Source of the DNA: Streptomyces rubiginosohelvolus
Lineage (GTDB): Bacteria > Actinomycetota > Actinomycetes > Streptomycetales > Streptomycetaceae
Reading direction: 5' to 3'
Length of the DNA stretch: 64,000 bases
Assembly: GCF_014649875.1 (NCBI RefSeq)
Contig: NZ_BMTW01000001.1
Coordinates: 1,426,001 to 1,490,000, forward strand
The position numbers and the translations under genes were made by a program. Under the pieces are notes generated by a model. It searched no databases. It had not been told where the DNA came from and saw only the letters and a list, made by a program, of their open reading frames with translations. This document shows positions 41,294 through 50,083 of this stretch, in pieces (positions within the stretch are counted from its first letter, which is position 1; each line of letters begins with the position of its first letter).

Positions 41294-42604
41294 TCAGAGG
41301 GATCGGGCGCGGGCCGCGGCGACCGCCGCCGCCAGCGCGGCCGGGTCGTCCCGGACCGTCCGCGGGGGGTCCCGCCGCTCTCCGCGTACGTGCGAGATCC
41401 GGTGCCCGTCGGGGGTGGCCACCACGTCGATCCACTCCCCGTGGGGGTGGCCGCAGCGGCGTTCGCACCCGGACCAGTACACAGGGAGCCGCCCGACCGG
41501 TCCGACGGCGGCCCCCGCCTCGGCCCGTACGTCGGACAGGGACTTCGCGCAGCCGGGGTGGCCGATGCACGCGCCGACCCCGGTCCACGGGGAGTCGGAG
41601 GCGGTGATCAGCCCGGCCGCCGCCAAGGCGTCGAGCGCCGTCGTAGCGTCCTCCGGCCGTCCGAACGGCCCGGGGACGACGATCCCGCGCCACGGGGTGA
41701 GCCGCAGTTCGTCGCCGTACCGGCGGGCCGTTCCGGTGAGCAGCCGCCACTGGGTGGAGGTGAGCCGCCCCAGGGGTACGTCGACGCTGATCGCGTCCGG
41801 GGAACCGTGCGCGCCCGGGGCGGGGGGAGTGGCCGTACGCGGGCGGGGCCGGTGCACAGCCGGACCGGCCGCCGCCCCGACGGTCCGGAGCAGCTCGGCC
41901 CGTACGTCGGTGCGCACTCCCGCCCGTACGTCGTCGGGCAGGCCCTTCACGCGCCACGCCCCCGTCTCGCGGGCGGCCCGCAGGAAGATCTCGGCGGCCA
42001 GGAGCGCGGCGCGCGGCCCTTCCCCGGCCGGTACCCGGAACACCTCGTCCTCGGCCCCGACCCGCAGGAGACAGCTGTCGCCCGCCGCGATCAGGGTCAC
42101 GTCCGCGCCCAGCGCGTCCACGTCACCGCGGCCGTCGTCCAGGGCGAACAGGAAGCGGCCGGAGAGCGAGGCGGCGGCGGCCGATCCGCAGACCAGGGCG
42201 TCCAGCCCGGACAACCAGCCGCTGACCGGGGGCGATCCGTCGAGACCGGCGAGCGGCGAGGCCACGATGTTGCGGGCCCGCTCGTGCGCGGCGGACGGCA
42301 GCAGCCCGGCGGCGGTGAGCAGCTCGGCGAGGGCGCCGCCGCACGCCGCGTCGAGGCCGCGCAGCTGGACGTTGCCCCGCGAGGTGAGATGCAGCTCACC
42401 GTCCCCGAACCGTTCGGCCGCCGCGAGCAGCGCGTCCGCCCGGTCCGCGCTCAGCACCCCGCCGGGCACCCGGACCCGGGCCAGCGCACCGTCGTCGGCC
42501 CGGTGCAGGCGCAGTGTCCCCGGGCAGGCGTCGCCGCTGCCGCGGAGGGCTGGGCCGCCCGTGGAAAGGGGCGAGGGGGCGGAATCGGGCATGGCGGCGA
42601 GCAT
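41294..42604 (-). CDS. cobG: Precorrin-3B synthase (oxygen-dependent monooxygenase)
   Basis: 436 residues. Uses O2 to make the C20 hydroxylactone of precorrin-3A, the step unique to the aerobic B12 route. Two nitrite/sulfite-reductase half domains surround a [4Fe-4S] site: [15 protein letters not shown] and [14 protein letters not shown] supply four cysteines (near residues 346-390). The first half has [13 protein letters not shown]. The region 240-270 is a Pro/Arg-rich linker. The start MLAAMPDS is uncertain; an ATG 4 codons inside is equally possible. It opens the operon cobG-cobH-cobIJ and is divergent to cobN. Confidence 0.93.
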   Translation of the reverse strand: MLAAMPDSAPSPLSTGGPALRGSGDACPGTLRLHRADDGALARVRVPGGVLSADRADALLAAAERFGDGELHLTSRGNVQLRGLDAACGGALAELLTAAGLLPSAAHERARNIVASPLAGLDGSPPVSGWLSGLDALVCGSAAAASLSGRFLFALDDGRGDVDALGADVTLIAAGDSCLLRVGAEDEVFRVPAGEGPRAALLAAEIFLRAARETGAWRVKGLPDDVRAGVRTDVRAELLRTVGAAAGPAVHRPRPRTATPPAPGAHGSPDAISVDVPLGRLTSTQWRLLTGTARRYGDELRLTPWRGIVVPGPFGRPEDATTALDALAAAGLITASDSPWTGVGACIGHPGCAKSLSDVRAEAGAAVGPVGRLPVYWSGCERRCGHPHGEWIDVVATPDGHRISHVRGERRDPPRTVRDDPAALAAAVAAARARSL

Positions 42605-42738
42605 ACCGACCGGGCCGCTCCCGGCTAGGGGCCCGCCGCTGTGACCTGCGGGACAGCGGCGGTGTACCGGTGGTGGTCGCCGGAAACAGTGATCACCACC
42701 GCACCCACGCCCCCTGCCCCGCCCCCACCCCCGCCGCT

Positions 42739-42744
42739 TAGGAT
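42739..42744 (+). promoter_or_regulatory. -10 box (TAGGAT) of the cobN leader
   Basis: TAGGAT lies about 7 nt before the point where the riboswitch should begin. No clear -35 box is seen in the C-rich sequence upstream. Confidence 0.45.
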
Positions 42745-42747
42745 GCT

Positions 42748-42890
42748 GGCGGTGGTCCGTTCAGGCCGCCATCGCCAGACGGCGACAGGGGAGGAAGCCC
42801 GGTGAGATTCCGGCGCGGTCCCGCCACTGTGAGTCCGGCCGCCGCCACCACCGGCTGCCGGACGAGTCAGGAACTCCCTTCCCCGCGTGC
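42748..42890 (+). promoter_or_regulatory. Cobalamin riboswitch of cobN
   Basis: Aptamer core present in order: the ACAGGGGAGGAAGCCCGGTG segment at 42785-42804, then GAGATTCCGGCGCGGTCCCG, and the B12 box GCCACTGTGAG near 42823-42833. A distal part ends GACGAGTCAGGAACTCC near 42861-42877. It lies about 95 nt before the cobN ATG on the same strand. B12 binding would shut off cobN, either by hiding the ribosome-binding site (CGAGGAAGGCC, 42951 on) or by termination. No riboswitch is seen on the divergent cobG side. Confidence 0.88.
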
Positions 42891-42970
42891 CCGGTAGCCA
42901 CCGGACCGCCCGGGGAGACCCTCCGACACCCGCCCGGGGCGTGGACACCCCGAGGAAGGCCTGACGCAGC

Positions 42971-45900
42971 ATGATCCTGCTCCTGTCGACGTCCGACACC
43001 GACCTCCTGAGCGCCCGCGCTTCCGAGGGGCCCGTCAGCTACCGGTACGCCAACCCCTCCCGCGTCGACCTCGGCGGACTGCCGGAACTGCTGGACGGCG
43101 TCGACCTCGTCGTCGTCCGGCTGCTCGGTGGCGTACGGGCCTGGCAGGAGGGCCTCGACGCGGTGCTGGCCACCGGCCGCCCGGTCGTCGTGCTGACCGG
43201 TGAGCAGGCCCCCGACGCCCAGCTGATGGCCGCGTCCACCGTGCCGATCGGCATCGCCGCCGAGGCGCACGCCTACCTCGCGCACGGCGGGCCCGCCAAC
43301 CTGGAGCAGCTGGCCCGGTTCCTCTCCGACACCGTGCTGCTGACCGGCCACGGCTTCGAGCCGCCCGCCCCGGCCCCCGCGTGGGGCCCGCTGGAGCGGG
43401 AGGCCCGCGCGGTGCCCGAGGGCGCGCCGACCGTCGCCGTCCTCTACTACCGCGCCCACCACATGAGCGGGAACACCGCGTTCGTGGACGCGCTGTGCAC
43501 GGCCGTGGAGGACGCCGGGGCCCGCCCGCTCCCGCTGTACGTCGCGTCTCTCCGTACTCCGGAGACCGACCTCATCGACCGGCTCCGCACCGCCGACGCC
43601 ATCGTGACCACGGTCCTCGCCGCGGGCGGCACCAAGCCCGCCGAGGCCTCGGCCGGCGGCGACGACGAGTCGTGGGACGCGGGCGCGCTCACCCAGCTCG
43701 ACGTGCCGATCCTCCAGGCGCTCTGCCTCACCAGTCCGCGTACCGCCTGGGAGGAGAACGACGAGGGCGTCTCCCCGCTGGACGCGGCCACCCAGATCGC
43801 GGTGCCGGAGTTCGACGGCCGTCTGATCACGGTCCCGTTCTCCTTCAAGGAGATCGACGAGGACGGGCTCCCGGCGTACGTCCCCGACGCCGAGCGCGCG
43901 GCCCGGGTCGCCGGGATCGCCGTACGCCACGCGAAGCTGCGGAACATCCCGAACGCGGAGAAGCGCATCGCGCTGGTGCTGTCCGCCTACCCGACGAAGC
44001 ACTCCCGCATCGGGAACGCGGTCGGCCTCGACACCCCCGCCAGCGCCGTGGCCCTGCTGCGCCGGCTGCGCGCCGAGGGGTACGACTTCGGCCCCGAGGA
44101 GGACATCCCGGGTCTGGTCTCCGGCGAGGGAGACGAGCTGATCTATGCCCTCATCGACGCGGGCGGCCACGACCAGGAGTGGCTGACCGAGGAGCAGTTG
44201 GCGAAGAACCCGGTCCGCATCCCGGCCGCCGACTACCGCCGCTGGTTCGCCGAACTCCCGCAGGAGCTGCGGGAGGCGGTGGAGGAGCACTGGGGCCCGG
44301 CCCCCGGCGAGATGTTCGTCGACCGCTCCGCCAACCCGGAGGGCGACATCGTCCTCGCGGCCCTGCGGCGCGGGAACCTCCTCATCCTCATCCAGCCGCC
44401 GCGCGGCTTCGGCGAGAACCCGATCGCGATCTACCACGACCCCGATCTCCCGCCGTCCCACCACTACTTGGCCGCCTACCGCTGGATCGCCGCCTCCGCC
44501 GAGGACAACGGTTTCGGCGCGGACGCGATGATCCACCTGGGCAAGCACGGCAACCTGGAGTGGCTGCCCGGCAAGAACGCGGGCCTCTCCGCCGCCTGCG
44601 GCCCCGACGCCGCCCTCGGCGACCTCCCCCTGGTCTACCCGTTCCTGGTGAACGACCCGGGCGAGGGCACGCAGGCGAAGCGGCGGGTCCACGCCACCCT
44701 GATCGACCACCTCGTCCCCCCGATGGCCCGCGCCGACAGCTACGGCGACATCGCGCGCCTGGAGCAACTCCTCGACGAGCACGCGCAGATCGCCGCGATG
44801 GACCCGGCGAAGCTGCCCGCGATCCGCGCTCAGATCTGGACGCTGATCCAGGCGGCGAAGCTCGACCACGACCTCGGGGTGGAGGACCGCCCGGAGGACG
44901 AGGGCTTCGACGACTTCATCATGCATCTCGACGGCTGGCTCTGCGAGATCAAGGACGTCCAGATCCGCGACGGCCTGCACGTCCTGGGCAACCCGCCCGC
45001 CGGGAACGACCGGGTCAACCTGGTCCTCGCCGTGCTCCGCGCCCGCCAGATCTGGGGCGGCACCGCCTCCCTCCCCGGCCTGCGCGAGGCGCTAGGCCTC
45101 GACGAGTCGGCGGCCACCCGCACCGCGGCCGACGAGATCGAGGATCAGGCGCGCGCCCTGGTCCAGGCGATGGACGACGCGGACTGGAACCCGGAGGCAG
45201 TGGCCGGGGTCGCCGCAGGCCTCCCGGACGCCGTGGCCGACATCCTCACCTTCGCGGCCACCGAGGTGGTCCCGCGCATGGCGGCCACGACCGACGAACT
45301 CACCCACGCCGTCCACGCGTTGAACGGCGGCTTCGTCCCGGCGGGCCCGTCGGGCTCCCCGCTCCGCGGCCTGGTCAACGTGCTCCCGACAGGCCGCAAC
45401 TTCTACTCGGTCGACCCGAAGGCAGTCCCGTCCAAGCTGGCCTGGGAGACGGGCCAGGCCTTGGCGGAATCGCTGTTGACCCGCTACCGCACCGACAACG
45501 GCGACTGGCCCACCTCGGTCGGCCTCTCCCTCTGGGGCACCAGCGCGATGCGCACGGCGGGCGACGACATCGCGGAGGCGTTCGCGCTGCTCGGCATCCG
45601 CCCCGTCTGGGACGACGCCTCGCGCCGGGTGACGGGCCTGGAGCCCATCCCGTACGAGGAGTTGGGCCGCCCCCGCATCGACGTCACGCTCCGCATCTCG
45701 GGCTTCTTCCGCGACGCGTTCCCGCACACGGTCGGGCTGCTCGACGACGCCGTACGCCTGGCGGCATCCCTCGACGAACCGGCCGAGCGCAACTACGTAC
45801 GGGCGCACACCCAGGCCGACCTGGCGGAGCACGGCGACGAACGCCGGGCCACCACACGGATCTTCGGCTCGCGCCCCGGCACGTACGGTGCCGGCCTCCT

Positions 45901-46576
45901 CCAGCTCATCGACTCCCGCGACTGGCGCACCGACGCCGACCTCGCCGAGGTCTACACCGTGTGGGGCGGCTACGCCTACGGCCGCGAACTCGACGGCCGT
46001 CCGGCCCGCGAGGAGATGGAGAGCGCCTACAAGCGCATCGAGGTCGCCGCGAAGAACACCGACACCCGCGAGCACGACATCGCGGACTCCGACGACTACT
46101 TCCAGTACCACGGCGGCATGGTGGCCACCGTGCGTGCGCTGAAGGGCACGGCCCCGGAGGCGTACATCGGCGACTCCACCCGCCCCGAGACGGTCCGCAC
46201 GCGCACGCTCGTCGAGGAGACGTCCCGCGTCTTCCGCGCCCGCGTGGTCAACCCGAAGTGGATCGAGGCGATGCGCCGCCACGGCTACAAGGGCGCGTTC
46301 GAGCTGGCGGCCACCGTCGACTACCTCTTCGGCTACGACGCCACGACCGGCGTGGTCGCCGACTGGATGTACGACAAGCTCACCCAGACCTACGTCCTGG
46401 ACCCGGAGAACAAGCAGTTCCTCCAGGAGGCCAACCCCTGGGCCCTGCACGGCATCGCGGAACGCCTGCTGGAGGCCGAGTCCCGCGGCATGTGGGCCAA
46501 GCCGGACCCGGCGGTCCTGGCAGCGCTGCGCCAGGTGTACCTGGAGACGGAGGGCAACCTGGAGGGCGAGGACTGA
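42971..46576 (+). CDS. cobN: Cobaltochelatase subunit CobN
   Basis: 1201 residues. Large subunit of the ATP-dependent, aerobic-route cobaltochelatase, which inserts Co2+ into hydrogenobyrinate diamide with partner CobS/CobT or CobD-like ATPases, not encoded here. Motifs seen include YYRAHHMSGNTAFVDALCTA, PSHHYLAAYRWIAA, the LGKHGNLEWLPGKNAGLS region (about 525-543), and conserved C-terminal DYLFGYDATTGVVADWMYDK. A weak GAGGAAGG site is placed 9 nt before the ATG. The riboswitch in its leader ties its expression to cobalamin level. Confidence 0.95.
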   Translation: MILLLSTSDTDLLSARASEGPVSYRYANPSRVDLGGLPELLDGVDLVVVRLLGGVRAWQEGLDAVLATGRPVVVLTGEQAPDAQLMAASTVPIGIAAEAHAYLAHGGPANLEQLARFLSDTVLLTGHGFEPPAPAPAWGPLEREARAVPEGAPTVAVLYYRAHHMSGNTAFVDALCTAVEDAGARPLPLYVASLRTPETDLIDRLRTADAIVTTVLAAGGTKPAEASAGGDDESWDAGALTQLDVPILQALCLTSPRTAWEENDEGVSPLDAATQIAVPEFDGRLITVPFSFKEIDEDGLPAYVPDAERAARVAGIAVRHAKLRNIPNAEKRIALVLSAYPTKHSRIGNAVGLDTPASAVALLRRLRAEGYDFGPEEDIPGLVSGEGDELIYALIDAGGHDQEWLTEEQLAKNPVRIPAADYRRWFAELPQELREAVEEHWGPAPGEMFVDRSANPEGDIVLAALRRGNLLILIQPPRGFGENPIAIYHDPDLPPSHHYLAAYRWIAASAEDNGFGADAMIHLGKHGNLEWLPGKNAGLSAACGPDAALGDLPLVYPFLVNDPGEGTQAKRRVHATLIDHLVPPMARADSYGDIARLEQLLDEHAQIAAMDPAKLPAIRAQIWTLIQAAKLDHDLGVEDRPEDEGFDDFIMHLDGWLCEIKDVQIRDGLHVLGNPPAGNDRVNLVLAVLRARQIWGGTASLPGLREALGLDESAATRTAADEIEDQARALVQAMDDADWNPEAVAGVAAGLPDAVADILTFAATEVVPRMAATTDELTHAVHALNGGFVPAGPSGSPLRGLVNVLPTGRNFYSVDPKAVPSKLAWETGQALAESLLTRYRTDNGDWPTSVGLSLWGTSAMRTAGDDIAEAFALLGIRPVWDDASRRVTGLEPIPYEELGRPRIDVTLRISGFFRDAFPHTVGLLDDAVRLAASLDEPAERNYVRAHTQADLAEHGDERRATTRIFGSRPGTYGAGLLQLIDSRDWRTDADLAEVYTVWGGYAYGRELDGRPAREEMESAYKRIEVAAKNTDTREHDIADSDDYFQYHGGMVATVRALKGTAPEAYIGDSTRPETVRTRTLVEETSRVFRARVVNPKWIEAMRRHGYKGAFELAATVDYLFGYDATTGVVADWMYDKLTQTYVLDPENKQFLQEANPWALHGIAERLLEAESRGMWAKPDPAVLAALRQVYLETEGNLEGED

Positions 46577-46658
46577 CGGGGCGGGCCCCGGCAACCGACC
46601 GGTGTGGCGCGGCGGATATGCAGTGGCCCCCGCCGCGCCCTCCCAGCACAGTGGGCGC

Positions 46659-47774
46659 ATGACGACCCCCGCCCGCGCCTTCCTGCCCGGCCTCGAACTG
46701 TCCCGGATCCTCTACGAGGAAGCGGTGCGGCCGATCCTCGACGCGGAGTTCCCCGGGCTGCGGTACGCCGCGGCCCGGGTCGGCCCGGGCTCCGAGGTGC
46801 TCGGCTTCGACACCGCCCGGTCGGCGGACCATGAGTGGGGCCCGCGCCTGGATCTGTTCCTGCGACCGGCGGACGGGGACGCCCACGGGAAGCGGATCCA
46901 CCGCTTGCTCGCCGAACGGCTGCCCAAGCAGGTACGCGGCTGGCCGACGCACTTCCGGCACCCCGAGCCGACGGACCCGGTCGGGCACATGGAGCTGACC
47001 GCCGGCCCGGTCGACCACCGTGTCTCGGTCGACGACGTAGGCGGCTGGCTGCACGGCCGACTGGGCCTGCACCCGCCCGGCCCCGGCGGGGAGCCCGGGG
47101 AACCGACGGTCCGGGACTGGCTGGCCATGCCGCAGCAGAAGCTGGCGGAGGTGACGGGCGGCGCGGTGTTCCACGACGGGGTGGGCGCGCTGACCCGGGC
47201 ACGGCGGGAACTGGCCTGGTACCCGGAGCAGGTGTGGCGCTATCTGCTGGCCTGCCAGTGGCAGCGGATCTCCCAGGAGGAGGCGTTCGTCGGACGCTGC
47301 GCCGAGGTGGGGGACGACCTGGGATCCGCGGTCGTCGCGGGACGGCTGGTGCGTGACCTGATGCGCCTGTGCCTGCTCCTGGAGCGGGAGTACGCGCCGT
47401 ACGGCAAGTGGCTGGGGAGCGCTTTCGCCCGGCTTCCCGGGGCTGATGACCTGCTGCCCTCGCTGCGGGGAGCCGTGACGGCAGGCGACTGCGCGACCCG
47501 TGAGCGGCACCTCTGCGACGCGTACGAGCGTGTGGCCGCGGCGCAGAACCGCACGGGCCTCGCCGAGGAGGTGGACCCGACGCGGCGGCCGTACCACAGC
47601 CGCCCGTTCCAGGTGCTGCACGCCGAACGCTTCGCCCACGCGCTGGCCCGCACCGTCACCGACCCGGACCTGCGGGACCTGCCGCTGACCGGGGGCGTGG
47701 ACCAGTGGGCGGACAACACGGACTTCCTGGGGCGGCCGGAGGCTGTGCGGGCGGCGGTGGACGCGCTGGGCTGA
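46659..47774 (+). CDS. DUF4037 domain protein, nucleotidyltransferase-like
   Basis: A 371-residue cytoplasmic protein of the DUF4037 family. It has an N-terminal segment with an Asp-rich feature (HEWGPRLDLFLRP near residue 60, GSE and DxD-like like nucleotidyltransferases) and a helical C-terminal half (WYPEQVWRYLLACQWQRISQEE). Relatives look like minimal nucleotidyltransferases; the substrate is not known. GCGC precedes the ATG and no good ribosome-binding site is seen; upstream extension of 19 codons is rejected. It lies 82 nt after cobN on the same strand but its function appears unrelated to B12. Confidence 0.75.
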   Translation: MTTPARAFLPGLELSRILYEEAVRPILDAEFPGLRYAAARVGPGSEVLGFDTARSADHEWGPRLDLFLRPADGDAHGKRIHRLLAERLPKQVRGWPTHFRHPEPTDPVGHMELTAGPVDHRVSVDDVGGWLHGRLGLHPPGPGGEPGEPTVRDWLAMPQQKLAEVTGGAVFHDGVGALTRARRELAWYPEQVWRYLLACQWQRISQEEAFVGRCAEVGDDLGSAVVAGRLVRDLMRLCLLLEREYAPYGKWLGSAFARLPGADDLLPSLRGAVTAGDCATRERHLCDAYERVAAAQNRTGLAEEVDPTRRPYHSRPFQVLHAERFAHALARTVTDPDLRDLPLTGGVDQWADNTDFLGRPEAVRAAVDALG

Positions 47775-47790
47775 GGCGGCGCGCACGCAG

Positions 47791-47819
47791 TCGGCCCCGG
47801 GAGGATTTCCCGGGGCCGA
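47791..47819. terminator. Bidirectional terminator between DUF4037 and lysyl oxidase genes
   Basis: A 12-bp stem (TCGGCCCCGGGA with its complement) around a 5-nt loop lies between the convergent stops. Confidence 0.8.
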
Positions 47820-47861
47820 CGGAGCGTACACATGGGCGAATCAACGCACCCCTGAAGGGGA

Positions 47862-49676
47862 CTAGTTGGCGTTCACCAGTTCATGCGCGGGGACCTTCAC
47901 GGTCCGGGCGCCCTTCTTGCCGCCGAGGACGACCTTGCGCAGGGCGCTGTTGTTCTTGTGGTTGGTCTCCTTGAGCCGGTTCTCCGGGTTGGCGAGGACC
48001 TGGATGTAGTACGTGCCGTTCGGCAGGCCCGTGATGTCGAAGGACTGGCCGGGCAGATCCTGGGTGTAGGTGTCACCGGAGCCGATGTCGAGCACCTCGC
48101 GGACGGAGATCGAGTTCTCCTGGCCGCACGCCGTGGACAGGTCGGTGTTGCCCGGGTGCCAGTTGGCGTTCTTCACCGTGTAGTCGACGGCGTCGGTGTT
48201 GGCCAGGCAGAACGCCTCCTTGCCGCTGCGCACCGACTCCTTCTTGTCGGCCTTCAGCAGCCGGTAGCTGGCGAAGTCCGTGAAGTGCCAGTGCTCGTGG
48301 CCGGGACGCGGGTCCCACTCCATGGTGCCGGTCGGGGTGTAGCCGACCTGCTTGCCCTTGGCGTCGTAGAAGTACTGGTACGCGTCCATCAGCTCCTTGC
48401 CCGGGGAGCGGAAGCCGTCCACGACGAGCTTGGCCGGGCCCGCGTTCCACACGTTGGCGCTGAAGGCGAGGTAGTCCTTGCCGGGCACGTCCTCGTAGCC
48501 GTCGCTGACGGTGATGCCGTACGCGGGCAGCGAGCGCAGGTCCGGCTTGGGCACGTCGGGGACGGTGGCCTTGCCGGTGGGCCGCTTGGCGTTGGGCTTG
48601 GCCCCCGGTGCCTGTCGCGACCCGTCGGTCTGCCCGGGGCGGTCGCCGACCTTGGCGGCCGAGAAGGCCTGCCGCTGGAGGGACTCCTTCTTCAGCGCCC
48701 AGGGCAGGGCGGGCGGAGCGGGCGGGTAGGGCCCGTGACCGACGTTGAACGTGGGGGTGGCGCCGGTGGTCCGGCCGGCGGGGGCCTCGGGCCGGGCGGG
48801 AGCGCCGTGCGCGGCGTGGGCGGAGGCGGCGGGCGCGTCGGCGGCCTGCTGGTGGCCTTCATGGCCGCCATGGCCTGCGTGCCCTGCGTGCCCTTGGGTT
48901 CCGGCAGCGGACTTGGCGGACTGGGGAGCGGCGCTGCGGGGTGCGGAGCCCGAGCCCTCCTCCTCTTCCCAACTGCGCTCGCGGACGGTCACCTTGACGG
49001 TCTGCGGCTTGTTGGCGATGCCGAAGAGGTCGCGGTACTTCTTCGTCACGGAGATCTTGGCGGTGTAGGTCCCGGCGGCCAGCTGGACCGGCTTGGCGTA
49101 GTACCCGGCGTAGGTGTTGGACGCCCAGCCGTTCTCCACGCCCCACACCGAGCCGAGGGTGAAGGGGTTCACCGGGCAGCTCTGCGGATACTTCGACTGG
49201 GCGGGAGCGTCCGGCCGGATCCGCCCGGAGGCGTTGTTGGGGCAGAAGGCCTCGGTCTGCTTCAGCACGGTCTTGCCGGCCGCGTCGGTGACGGAGACCT
49301 GCGCGAAGCCCGGCAGCCCGGAGAAGTCCTTCACGAGCCCGGCGGGAAGCGCCTTGGTCGTGGTCTTCTTCCCGTTCCGGAGCACCTGCGTGGCGACGAC
49401 CGGATCCTTGTACGACTTACGGGTCACCTTGAGCTCGAAGGCGCCGTTCTCCGAGGTCAGATAGGTCCCGAGGTCGAGATAGACACCGGGATCGTCCTTC
49501 CACGAGTCGAGCGTCACCGACGTGGACGCGGCGATCAGGCTGAGCTTCGGCGTCGGCTCGGCCGTCTTGGCGTCGGGCGCGGCGGCGACGACACCCGCCG
49601 TCACGGCGACGGCCGCGGCGATGGCGATCGACGGGCGGGTCAGGCGGTGTGTGCGGCCCTGCTGTGGTCTGGTCAT
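47862..49676 (-). CDS. Secreted lysyl oxidase-family protein
   Basis: 604 residues. The N-terminus has a basic start and a hydrophobic stretch (SIAIAAAVAVTAGVVAAAP), a signal peptide. Residues from about 30 to 220 form a domain of unknown class with four Cys; a middle Pro/Ala-rich linker holds a His-Gly repeat (GHAGHAGHGGHEGHQQ, near 255-270) likely to bind metal. The C-terminal 200 residues are a lysyl oxidase-like domain with the copper site EWDPRPGHEHWHFTDF (H-x-H-x-H, about 454-470), the usual Cys pairs and a Tyr cofactor candidate in DFASYRLL. It should be a Cu-amine oxidase acting on peptidyl lysine or other amines outside the cell. The second ATG was chosen by spacing to GAGG. Confidence 0.85.
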   Translation of the reverse strand: MTRPQQGRTHRLTRPSIAIAAAVAVTAGVVAAAPDAKTAEPTPKLSLIAASTSVTLDSWKDDPGVYLDLGTYLTSENGAFELKVTRKSYKDPVVATQVLRNGKKTTTKALPAGLVKDFSGLPGFAQVSVTDAAGKTVLKQTEAFCPNNASGRIRPDAPAQSKYPQSCPVNPFTLGSVWGVENGWASNTYAGYYAKPVQLAAGTYTAKISVTKKYRDLFGIANKPQTVKVTVRERSWEEEEGSGSAPRSAAPQSAKSAAGTQGHAGHAGHGGHEGHQQAADAPAASAHAAHGAPARPEAPAGRTTGATPTFNVGHGPYPPAPPALPWALKKESLQRQAFSAAKVGDRPGQTDGSRQAPGAKPNAKRPTGKATVPDVPKPDLRSLPAYGITVSDGYEDVPGKDYLAFSANVWNAGPAKLVVDGFRSPGKELMDAYQYFYDAKGKQVGYTPTGTMEWDPRPGHEHWHFTDFASYRLLKADKKESVRSGKEAFCLANTDAVDYTVKNANWHPGNTDLSTACGQENSISVREVLDIGSGDTYTQDLPGQSFDITGLPNGTYYIQVLANPENRLKETNHKNNSALRKVVLGGKKGARTVKVPAHELVNAN

Positions 49677-49739
49677 CATTCCTCGTACTTCCGGACTTCC
49701 GAGTGCGTGATGGAACGTGGACGAGCAGCACGGCCCCAA

Positions 49740-50083
49740 CTCAACTCACCTGTGGCGAAGCTGTGTCCGGCCTATGAGAGGCGGACTCGGGTACTTCGGG
49801 TTGTCTCCGGTCCCCCGATTGGCGCAGGGTCGTCCGAAAAGTACCGCCCCAGCCTCCGCGCCGAAGCCGGGCGGGAAGCCCCGGCACCTTCATTGCGCAG
49901 CGGCTCTGCCGGACAGCGCCCCTCATCGCTTTTCGGCCAGGGGCCGGCAACGGACGGGCTCGTCTCGTGCGGCGTAAAGCCGTGGGTGGATCGCACGAGG
50001 AGGTATCGCACGGGAGGTTCGGCCACGGGACGGGCAAGGGGGTGGCGTCCGGGCCGTGGTGCCCCGAAGCCACCCCCCAGGGC
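49740..50083. other. Gene-free gap between lysyl oxidase and beta-propeller genes
   Basis: A 344-bp stretch with no credible gene. The left end should hold the lysyl oxidase promoter. Near the right end a 9-bp stem, GGGGGTGGC (50038-50046) with its complement (50069-50077), may terminate the beta-propeller gene. I see no other structure. Confidence 0.45.

Noticed and set aside
37162..46576. A secondary-metabolite gene cluster
   Set aside because: The methyltransferases and chelatase are all B12 pathway enzymes; no PKS, NRPS or terpene genes are in the window.
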